Source of the DNA: Ryuthela nishihirai
Lineage: Eukaryota > Arthropoda > Arachnida > Araneae > Heptathelidae
DNA length: 64,000 nt
Direction: 5' to 3'
Assembly (NCBI GenBank): GCA_038380435.1
Contig: JAWZYU010000013.1
Location: 15,761,901-15,825,900 of the forward strand
Shown: in pieces, positions 34,331-45,300 of the stretch
Layout of the letters: every line of letters begins with the position of its first letter
Numbering within the stretch: the stretch's first letter is position 1
The notes under the pieces: generated by a model
Told to the model about the DNA's origin: nothing
The model's database searches: none
The model's input: only the letters and a program-made list of their open reading frames with translations
Program-made: the position numbers and the translations under genes

Positions 34331-34632
34331 GGGCCCTGCTAGGGGCGTCAAAATTTAAGTGTTACATTATGTTTAAATAGGCAATAAAATTATGTCATTT
34401 TCAATTTTTAGAAAGAATAGAAAAAACGTTGCAAATATCCATGGTTCACGTACGCCAGGAAGTAGAAAAAAAATAAAGGAAGTGTATGTTTAGTCGAAAT
34501 ACTTTTCCGATATAAAACTTTCCCTCTGTTTTAGTGGTCTTGTAAAATATTTATCATATACTTTTTTCTACTCCGTTTCCCGATTACTAGCATTCTAAGA
34601 GAGGGAGCACGCCCCTCCCCCCTGGGTGGGGT
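34331..34632. mobile_element. Probable hAT-type MITE
   Basis: The right part matches the MITE at 9817-10068 (ATTACTAGCATTCT, GGGAG). Putative ends CAGGGCCCTG and CAGGACCCC; no target duplication seen. Confidence 0.45.
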
Positions 34633-34867
34633 CCTGGTTCCGAGCACTCTCTCTCTCCTGTCATTCGAAAGTGAACATTTAAAGGATACGGTAAACAACA
34701 TTTAAAGCGAAATAATCTTAAAAGTACACATCTTAATCATATTTATCCAAATCACGTTTTTAAATAATATTCGTTTAATAAGTTATTGAAGCTGACATAT
34801 TTGACAGCAGTTCTTGCTCCCCTAGTTTCTACCCTGAATATATTTACTAATTTCGTTCAACAACTAT

Positions 34868-35045
34868 AATAAAATATTCCTTCAAGCAGCTGCCTGATAC
34901 AGAGGTCTTGAAAGACTATCAGTTTAACGTCATAAAAAAGATCTGCGAGGAAGACATGACCTCAGCAGAAAGACAACACATCCATGCCTTACCGAGGCTC
35001 GAACTCAGGTTTCTTTGATCAAGTAGGCAAGCGCGCTAGCCACCC
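34868..35045 (-). mobile_element. SINE-B, near full length
   Basis: TTCAAGCAGCTGCCTG, CTCAGCAGAAAGACAACACA, B box GGCTCGAACTC, head GCGCGCTAGCCACC. Confidence 0.85.
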
Positions 35046-35399
35046 TGTACAAATAGCTAATTTGTCTTCTGCATTGCACGTCTGCTGTAGTTGGACTACA
35101 AATTTATCATGTACAAAATCAATAAACTTTCAAAAAGAAAAGCAGAAATTAATTCGCAAAATAATAGCGAAAGACGCAGTTCTCGCGTGCATTTACTTGT
35201 CTAGCACTCCAAAGTTGAAAAGTCTTCATTCCTTGGATACTCTCCATTCGCTACCGAAATCTGACTAAGCAGATGAGTAGGCACAGACCTCGTCATAGAC
35301 TTATGCATGGCTGCTCCTGTTCCACATCTGCTACGAAAGTCTGAACGACGCTTTTATTTGTGAAATTATTATTCTTCGGATTAAAAAAAACACGAGTAA
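35046..35399. other. Unassigned stretch upstream of the Mnt promoter
   Basis: Unique sequence. A 94-codon open frame at 34984-35268 overlaps SINE-B and is rejected. Confidence 0.45.
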
Positions 35400-36248
35400 T
35401 CAACAAAAACACTTAGCACTATCAAACGCGCAGCAGATTTCGTGGCTCGTAGAATGGGTGATAACAACGCCTTCGATGATTTCACTTTCAGGACGTCAAT
35501 GATTTCACCCCATCGGCTATCACGTGACTAGACAGGAGTTGACGTCATTGCACAACGGTCGCCACGTGAGCATCTGCAGCATAGACAAAAAGAATGTCTG
35601 TTTACTAGAGAAAATGTTGCCTTTTACAATAATCCTATGTTCTTACACTTGTTCATTTCTTTGATATAACAGTTCATACTGAATTTAAAGCAATGCTTTA
35701 TTATATGCATATACTGATGAATTTTTTTTTGCTATTACATTGCGGTTGTTGACTCTAGCCGGCGGTAACTGCTGCTTTTGTAACAGCACGTGATTTTACG
35801 CTCGGCTCCGCCTAAGCTTCACTTCCATTGGCTAACAACACTGCATTGCTGTGACGTAAACCACGGCCCTAATACCTGTATTGGATAATAAGCTTTCACG
35901 TTCTTAACAAAACAGTGCTTATATTTTGGTTAGATTCTTACAAGCATTTTAACATTGATTGCTTCTGAAAAGACATTTTAAAGTAAATTATGTAATGTAA
36001 AGAACTTTGTGGTGGAAGATTTTGTAAATAATTCCATTCAGGGGCTAAAGACATATTTGGCCGTTGGCCTTGGCGGTCAACGTCAATCAGGGTAACACGT
36101 GGAATAACAGCGTCGTCATTGTGGCGTGTCAAGAGATCAGTTGATCGTTTCAGGAACAAAGAAGAACTTGGATTTCTTTTTACATTCATTAATGTATCGG
36201 AAAACAGGTAAAATAATAAACGTTTCATAATATTATCAAATCAACATT
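35400..36248 (+). promoter_or_regulatory. Mnt: Mnt promoter and 5' UTR region with an E-box cluster
   Basis: Perfect CACGTG palindromes lie at 35521-35526, 35563-35568, 35787-35792 and 36096-36101, with a fifth in exon 1 (36310-36315). A CRE TGACGTCA lies at 35540-35547 and a CRE-like TGACGTAA at 35852-35859. Reverse CCAAT boxes (ATTGG) lie at 35827-35831 and 35880-35884. No clear TATA box was placed. The stretch is richer in CpG than the gene body downstream. Inference: core promoter between about 35.5 and 36.0 kb, with feedback from Max complexes possible. Confidence 0.65.
35938..36228 (-). other. Head-to-head 96-codon open frame next to Mnt, unassigned
   Basis: ATG at 36228 (minus) lies 20 bp from the Mnt ATG. 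I recognise no domain. It lies in the likely Mnt 5' UTR on the opposite strand and may be chance; a divergent short gene cannot be excluded. Confidence 0.2.
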
Positions 36249-36315
36249 ATGAGCTTGGAAACACTTTTAGAAGCTGCAAGATTTCTGGAGTACCAAGCGG
36301 AAGCTAAAGCACGTG
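36249..36315 (+). CDS. Mnt: Mnt exon 1, SIN3-interaction domain
   Basis: Starts at ATG 36249, giving MSLETLLEAARFLEYQ directly, the usual position of the SIN3-binding helix at the extreme N-terminus. It ends in phase 1 at a strong donor (CACGTG|GTAAGT). The last six exon bases are themselves a CACGTG E-box (36310-36315). Confidence 0.93.
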
Positions 36316-39300
36316 GTAAGTTATCTACTTGGCTTCACACTAATCTTCATTTCTTTTCTCGAAAATAAGTGAATCATTACAATAGATCGTAATTATTCCT
36401 TTGTGTTTTACGTGATAATATGAAATTGCTTTTATTTCTGCATTCTGTATCCATTTAGTGTACTTGCGTTCACTCACGCAATTCCATTGATCCATCCCTA
36501 GTTTTCCCTTTAATTTGTTTGTGGTTAGTCATGGCGTCAAACTCCACCCACTAAGTTTAGCACATTACTAGCTATTTTTTCAGCTAACGTACATTAGTAA
36601 GAGTTACAGAAAATTAAAAACAAAACTTTTGATTTATTATTTTAATATAATATTCTTATGTTATGCAAATATCAACTTTGTTTAAATTAGTCAGAAAAAT
36701 ACTGTATTTGTACCGATTATCGTTTGCTTCGTTTTCCGTTTTCAACATTAATAAAAATCTTAAACTGCCTTTTCACCTTAGAAACAAGCAATGCTTGAAC
36801 TAAATATCTGCTAACAAATTGACATATTTCAACGTACTTCAACCATAATTATGTTAACCTTTGTAGAACACTGCATATAATATTTTTGAAGATTAAAGCT
36901 CTTGAATCGTTATATAAAATTTTTCTGTCAAGTAGCTAGAGTAACCAGAATTTTTACAAAAATGGAAGGGGAGATGAAGAATTTTGTTATTAATGTAGAC
37001 TGAATTAATGATTTCTTAAATCTATAATTTCCCAAGGGTTAAATCTTCAAACTGACCCTTGGCTAAGCCATTATGAAAATTTTCCATTATCAATACCATT
37101 GGTTCTGTATATCAGAGGCTGGTGAAATCAGTGATAAGTTCTTGAGGAAGTTTATATGAGAAGAATGATGTGCTCAAATGCCATGTAAACATATTTTCAT
37201 GATTATAAAAGAATATTAATTCCAAATTGTGTTTAAGTACAAAGGTAAGCAGCAGTTGACTTGTTAATTAAAATTGTGCAAGCATTCACTGTCATGTAGT
37301 TTTTCTAGGCATGGGTAAAGGAAGCCTACCAGTTCTAGCATACAAATAAGATTGGTTTTAGCAAGTAATTGTTTATATTTCCAAACAGCAAATATCAATA
37401 AGTTACAATATATAAAATTATAAAAAAAAAAGATTTCTTTTTGTGAATTTAAATGCTCATTTCAAAAATGAAGTTCATTTTTCATCTTTAGCACCCTTTA
37501 AAGTGGAAATTTAAATTAATGCATGAATGGGAAAATGAAAATAATAGCATTCATTAGTATTTATCCAACCCAAAAAGAATTTTTCATTTATCTATTAAAA
37601 CTAATAAATTTCATTTTACCTCTCTTCTGGAAATAAAAGGGCAAATTGCTGCAAGCAGCATAAACTCCTTGACCAATACACTTACCACCAAAATTTCAGA
37701 TCCCTAGTATGAATAATAAAAAAAAATAAATACCCCTTCAAGCAGCTGCTTGCCACAGAGGTCTGACAGGAGCTTGTCAGTTTATATGCTATTGTAGATG
37801 GTCTGTGAGGATGGCAGGACCTCAGCAGAAAAACAACACATACATCCATGCCTTACCCAGGGCTCGAACCCAGTTCCCTTAGATCAGTAGCCAAGCATAC
37901 TAACCACTCGGCCACGGGAAAAGAGATTATTTTATTTTGCTAAAGTTTTGCATTTTTCAACTTTAGGGCCCTCTAAATGATGAAAATTCAAACTATTGAA
38001 ATATTCTAAAAATTTTAATTATATTTTATTAGTATCTATTCAAGACAAAAAAATTTTTCATTTACCTGTTAAAACAAAAAAGTTGAAGGCCTACATTCAG
38101 ACAAATGGATAACAAGTAAAAACAATATCTTATTTTTACCATGAGCTAAAATAGCTTTGCATTTAGTGCTGATTAGGATAAAATTTGTTTAAGAATTTTA
38201 ATGATTTTTTTTTTTCAAAACTGTAATGGATTTCAGGCTTTTTTAAAGAGTTAATCTGTAAGGAAACCAAAACTCGTACTACATGTTTACTAATTCTTAT
38301 AAACAAGTTTAGTAGAGTTTGCTGTTGTGAAGAAATTTTCTCAAACAATATTTTTGATTTTAACAGCATTTAAATTAAATCTTATCCAAATTGGATATAA
38401 AAATCCCAAAATTTAAAAGCCACCATGGTAAAAAAAAATTGGTGTAACAACTTTTGACACATTTAAATATTTTCTTAAAATTGTGGCTGTCAACTTATAC
38501 TGGAATTTGAAGTAGAATTTTAAATAATGTGCCAAGTAGTTAGGATACTATAATGTCTTTTGTGATATGATATTTTACATTAATGACATTCTCATAATAT
38601 TTGTTTAAACTTATCTAAAGCTTAGTTATCAGCTAGAAACTATGTGTTTGCTATACCATAGAAAAGTAACTTTTTTTTTGTCTAATGGTGCAAGTTATTT
38701 TCCTTTTGTTAAAATATAGTAATATAACCCATAACTGGTGAAGTGCAGAAAATGCATCTATAGAAGCATGTGCCTCAAAGGACTTTTAGCATATTGTTAT
38801 CAGTGGTGGTCAGTCCATAGAAGTATTGAGAGCACTGTTTTGTCAATCTCTAGCAGAACGCACTTATTTAAACTCTTGAATATGTTTTAAAAAAAGTAAA
38901 CCATTATAAAAATAAAAAATGTTAATAATATATATGTATTTTCACCATTTAAATACATTTGGCAGCTTTGGTTGCACTTTATTTATTCATGCCTCCAGTG
39001 ATAGCTTAAAGCAAACTTGAACTTGCTTCTGAAGCATGTGAATGGCTGGAGATGAGAGAATAGGGCAAAGAGGGGAAGATATATGTGTTCCTCAATGGTG
39101 CTAAAATAAGCAAAATTTTAACTACCTTTGGCTGCTGCAGAATATTTCAGACAATGAATAGAATAGTGAGAGTTCAACCAATCGTTCTAGGCCAATGATG
39201 TTACATTTTTAATGTGCATTTTACGCAGCAATTTAAAGGCATTGAAACCATGAATTTAATACCAAAGGGTAAAAATATTATTAGGATGTTGAACCTTTAC

Positions 39301-42300
39301 ACTCCTATTTTCAAAGTTGCTTGCCTAGCTTCCAAGCCCACCAACAGCCACTGATCACTATTATTATCACTATTATTTTACATATATGTAAAATTATAAT
39401 TTGATTAATCATCACTATCATCTGTAGAAATATGTAGTGGCACTTTGAAAAAAGCGTAACAAAATCAGATGAAAAATGATTAATCCAGTTTATCACAGCC
39501 TTGTGACTCTCTATGTTTTTTCCAACAGCCAGAGAAAAATGCTTTATTCAAAAGGCAACATCTTTGTTCATCTATAATGGGAATATTAAAATCCAGCTAG
39601 ATGAATAAGCATGAAGTGAATGATTTATTGTTCACATCTAAAAATGTAATTTTGGGTGACTAAACGCCACTGGGTTAAAATACAATCCTGTTTAGGTGTA
39701 GAAAAGATTTGCAACTACTACCTGTGCCTCAAGACAGTTTAGGTTGTTTTGAAATTTTTGCATTGGATGAGGGATTGTTGCATAATAACAGTACACTTTA
39801 GAAATAATTTGTCTTGTTCCTTTTATTTTTCATTGCCTTCCATTTGAAGAACTATCACAATACTTTTTTGTGGCATTACTAGTTTTTAAAATTTTATATG
39901 ATGATTCAAGTGCTTTAATCATACTGTATATAAATTATATCAATAAAACAAGAACTTTGCCACAAATTTCCCTTAAAGCATGTGGGTGATGCAATTCTGG
40001 TTACTTGTTAAGCTGCAGGTCTCACAGGTGATGTAAGAAAACAAATACGTGGTATAATATAGTAATCCGAAACCTGATTCTAAGATTAGATTTTTATTTT
40101 TGTACATTTTTTTTAGATTTGTAGATTTCTTAGAGTGTTGAATTTTTTTCTTTCTTTTTGCCCATTAAATTTTTAAAATTTTTTTAAATTAAATACCCCT
40201 TAAGCAGCTGCTTGCCACAGAGGTCTGACAGGAGCCTGTCAGTTTATATGCCAAATAGAAGATACTGTTTATATATAAATATATTTCAATTTTGAATGTT
40301 TGTTTTGCAGAATGAGCTAACTTGTTAAATATCTCAGCTTCCATAACTCTTTAAATGCTGAACATATATTATTGGAAATCTAAATTTAAATGGATTTGAT
40401 TGAAATCTTTAAATTATTTTCAGTCACATTTTTTTCATGAAAAGCATATTTAAGAAGTTACTGAGTACTTTATCTGAGTTACTATTGACGTAACATGGAA
40501 TTGTACTAATAAAGTGACCACTGAGTGTAATCAATAATAACAATGTAAAAAAGTAAATTCTTCAACTTGAAAGATTAATATTTTAATATTTTTCTTTTAA
40601 TACCCTTTTAATAGTTATGGGTACTTAGATCTGTTGTTAGCATATTAAAAATCCAAATTTCATAATATGCAAACATTAATATATTTTTTGGAATATATGT
40701 TCCTGTTTTTCAGTTACATTGATCACAAGTAAATTATTGGTTTGTGTCTTTGAATTTGATAAGCTACTGGAGTATTTATAAGAATGTACAGTTAAATATT
40801 TTAACAATCTTTTGTGCAAATAAATTGGGAATTAATGAAAAAAATCAACATTTTCATATTTTGTTTGCATTTTAAAAAGCATTTTTAAGATCAATATCAA
40901 CAAACAACTTTGCTGAGCTGCAGAACCATGCCTCATGGCCAAGTGTTTAGCATGCTTGGCTACTGATCTAAGGGACCTGAGTTCGAGCCCCGGGTAAGGC
41001 ATGGATGTTCATTTGTTTTTCTGCTGAGATCCCACTATCCTCACAGACCTTCTACTATGGCATATGAGCTGACAGATTCCTGTCAGACCTTTGTGGTAAA
41101 AAGCTGCTTGAGGGGGTATTTATTTATTATTTATTTGGACATAAGGTCAGTTTTCTTACTCTTTCAAGTTTCAACCTGTTTTAAAGCTTTGAACCAAACA
41201 TGCAAAATTCTTAAGCAACCATGGTCCACCAAGGTCGAAACACACTGTGTAATTTAGTCTTTTAAAGTCACCTGAGCAATAGCTGCTGCACTTGCCAGTG
41301 TAGGCTAATTTTAGTTTGACATTGTCTGTCCATAAACAAGTCCAGTCTAGTAGGTATAAATGGTCAGCACCAGGACCCTGTGAAGTTGACCACTCCTCAG
41401 CAGGTTTGAAAAAAAAGATAAAAGTGGCCATAGATGACCAGATCAGTAGACCATACTGAACTGGCAGCCCTCCCCTTCTGTTCCCTTCCAAAAGAGAATA
41501 TCTCTTTTGAAAGGTACTAATGGCCTGCACCACGAGAAGGCGGGGTCGGACATTAGGTGCTAGACCTGGCCAGTTCTGTGCATCATCACTAGGGATTGGT
41601 ACACAGCTCTCCTTCCAGTTTACACCTAGCTACCATTACAGACTGAAATTTTGAATAACTTTTATGATAAAGGCATGGTTCCTAAAGATTTTACCAGAGC
41701 TATTATTATCCCTATTTTCAAAAAAGGTGATCGCAGTTCTTGTGATAACTATAGGGGTATCAGCCTACTCTCTGTTCCAGGGAAAGTTCTTTCCATGATT
41801 GTGCTTAATAGAATTAAGAATCTGGTTGACAGTCAATTGCGTGATGAGCAATGTGGATTCAGAAATGGTAGGGGATGTGTAGATCAGATATTTTCACTTA
41901 AGGCAGATTCTTGAGAAATGTTTAGAGTTTCAGAAACCTTTGGTTGCTAGCTTTGTTGATTTCAAAAAGGCTTTCAACTCTGTTGATCGTCATAATTTGT
42001 GGTTGATTATGAGATCATATGGTATACCAGACAAGTTAGTTAACATAATGAAAGCGCTCTATAATAACACTGAGTCGTGTGTGAGAGTTGGTAAGTCTTG
42101 TAGCAATTGGTTTAGCATTACTTCTGGTGTTCGACAAGGGTGCATTTTGTCTCCTTTTCTCTTTAGTTTGGTTGTTGATTATGTTATGCGAAATTCACTT
42201 CAAGGGAAAGATTTTGGCCTTAAATGGGCTGGAGATATGAAAATTTCTGATTTAGATTATGCTGATGATTTAGCCCTTTTGGCAAATGATGTTGATGAGA

Positions 42301-45300
42301 TGAACCCTTTCATTCGAGCTGTTGATGAGACTGGTAATAGAGTAGGTTTGGTTATAAACAGAGAGAAAACTATGAAAATTGGTCAGGCAGGTTGTGATTC
42401 AGTTCATCTGAATGGGTGCATTCTTGAGCAGGTGTCACAGTTTAATTATCTTAGGAGCTATGTAACAGATAATGATGATGTGCGGCATGAGATTAACAGA
42501 TGAATAGGGATTGCTGCCGGGACTTTTAAGAATCTATGGAGAGTGTGGAGAAATAGGCGTATACACCTGAAGACTAAAATTAGAGTATATAATTGTTTGG
42601 TTCTCTCTGGGGTTAATTATGGTAGTGAAACTTGGACACTTTGTAAACAAGATAACAGGAAACTAGATGGTTTTGATTCCAGATGCTTACACAGTATCTT
42701 GGGCATTAGGTGGTTCAACTTTGTAACCAATGATGAGGTTAGGCAAAGGAGTCTGCAACCTCCTTTAAGCAGCATATTGTGCAGAGAGAGACTCCGCTGG
42801 TTTGGCCATGTTGCCCGTATGAATAATTATAGATTGGTGAATAGGGTTATGAACAGTGTGCCTAAAGGCCTCAGAAAGAAGGGGAGACCTAAGATGCAGT
42901 GGGCAGACAATGTCAAACAGGACCTTGTTAGAATTGGTGTGCAGTGGCCAGATGCAGTAGATGTAGCTCAGGATAGACTTGCTTGGAGAACTAAATTGCA
43001 CGGTCTGGTTGGACCTCCGTTGCCCATGGCTGCTTGAGGATGATGATGATGATTGTCTGTCCACTGCATCCTAGATCTCTGTCCACTGCATAGATTGCCT
43101 GTCCACTGCATCCTAGATCACTTTTTCTGAGGCCTTTAGGTCCACTCTTCATAATTTTATTTGCTAATCTATAGTTATGCTTACAGGCAAACCAATGCAG
43201 TCTATTTCTGCACAATATGCTGCTCAAAGGAGTTAGCAATTCTTTTGCCTAACTTCATTTCTTACAAAGTCAAATTACCTAATGTCTAAGATTCTGAGTA
43301 ACCATCTGGAAACCAAGGCATCAAACTTCCTGTTATCTTGTTTACAAAAGGCCCAAGTTTTACAACCTTAAGTAACTTCAGACATGATTAAACTATTATG
43401 TAGCCTAATTGTTAGGTTTTAGGTTTATACACCAATTTTTTCACACTCTCCGTGGATTCTTAAAAGTTTCAACAGCAATTCCTACTCTTCTGTTTATTGC
43501 AAGCTGCATATCACTAGTATCTTTTACGCAGCTCCTGAGATAATTAAATCTAGACACTTGCTCAAGGATGCACCATTCAGAACAACTGAAGCACAACCTG
43601 CCTGACCAATTTTCATTACTTTAGCTTTTTCTCTGTTTATTAACAAATCTACTCTACTGCCAGTTTCATCAACAGCTCTAGTGAAAGAGTTCATCTCATC
43701 AACATCATTTGCTAAATTATCAGTATAATCTAAATGAAAAATTTTCTAATCTCTAGATCATTTAAGGCCAAAATCTTCCCTTTGCATAGAATTTCCATAA
43801 CATATCAATAACCAAACTAAAGAGAAAAAGAAATAAAATGCACCCTTCTCTATTGCTACTGGAGTACCTACTCCTGAGCTACTGGAGTCGTATGTGAGAG
43901 TTACAAACTCTCACACATGACTCAGTGTTATTGTAGAGAGCTTTCATTATGCTAACTTACTTGTCCAATATGCCATATGATCTCACACTCAACTACAAAT
44001 GATGATGATCAACAGAGTCAAAAGTCTTTTCGAAATCTACAAAACTAGTAGCCACAGGTTTCTAAAACTCTAAATATTTCTCAAAAATCTGCCTAAGTGA
44101 AAAAATTTCATCAGTACATCCCCTACCACTTCTGAATCCACACAGTTCATCACATAATTGTCCATCAACCACATTCTTAATTCTATTAAGCACAATAAGG
44201 GAAAGAGCTTTATCTGATATAGAAAATAGACTAATTCCCCTATAAATTATTACAAGAAGAGCAATCGACTTTTTTAAAAATAGGAATAATAATAATAGCT
44301 CTGATAAAATTCTTAGAAATGACCCCTTTATCATAAAAAATATTTCAATCAGCCATGTGACAAGGGAAATATTCCCAGCTCTAAGCATTTCAATGATAAT
44401 TTCATCTACCTCTGAGGATTATGTAATTTTAATTTGGAGATAGCCAAAGTAACTTCTGTTTGCGATATAAGGCCAACATTAAAGCCAGTATGCATCTTTC
44501 CTCATTCAAACAATGGGAATAAACTTAACCACATTGTTTAGAACATCTCTGAAACTTTCTTCTGTTGTGTTGTCTGATACAAACAGAAATTCAAGCTTTT
44601 TAGTCATAACCTGTGCACTTCAAAGAACACACTGGATGGCCTTGACAAGAGGCTACCATCTATCTCTTGTCAGCCAAGCTTTCTACCAAAGTTTTCTATC
44701 ATCTATCGACCAGTCCTTTACACATTTATCAAGCTCTTTAGAATGTTTTTTCTCTATGTATCTGCTGCTTGCCTTTACCCAGATTAAGTTTTGGGAGGAG
44801 GGGAACATTGTCTGCTACATACATTATTACTTAATTCTTCTTGATTCTCTATTGTTCTTCATAAAAGAAGTCTTTTTTTTGGAGGGAAGGGTGTCATTCT
44901 ATCTGACTTCATGACTCTTGTTACATAACTTTTTTGTTACTGTGTGGCAGAGGTATCTGAAGCTAGTAATTACAAGATAAGATTAGAGATTGCATTCTTG
45001 TGACCTTCTTAAGATTAAGAATGGAACTTTCTCAATTATATGATATAAATTCAGTTTTTAGATAATGCATTTTAACTGTGCATAATGATATGAATATGCA
45101 TGGGTACTTCTTCCAGGGATGACCTTGACGGGAGGCTACCATCTGTCTCCCAACAGCTGTTCCAGTGGGTCCCCTCCCCCAACCTTCTCTGAGCCTTCGG
45201 GGTCCTTGTGACCTTGCCATTTAGCCCATGGTGTGCAAAAAAGTGCCGCTCCAGAGGTAAAACAACCCAAACAACTTCTTCCAGCATGCACATTAGTTAT

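Noticed and set aside
41171..41533. 120-codon minus-strand frame in Mnt intron 1
   Set aside because: Its C-terminal half is a decayed LINE 3' end in a non-coding frame; the rest is unrecognised.
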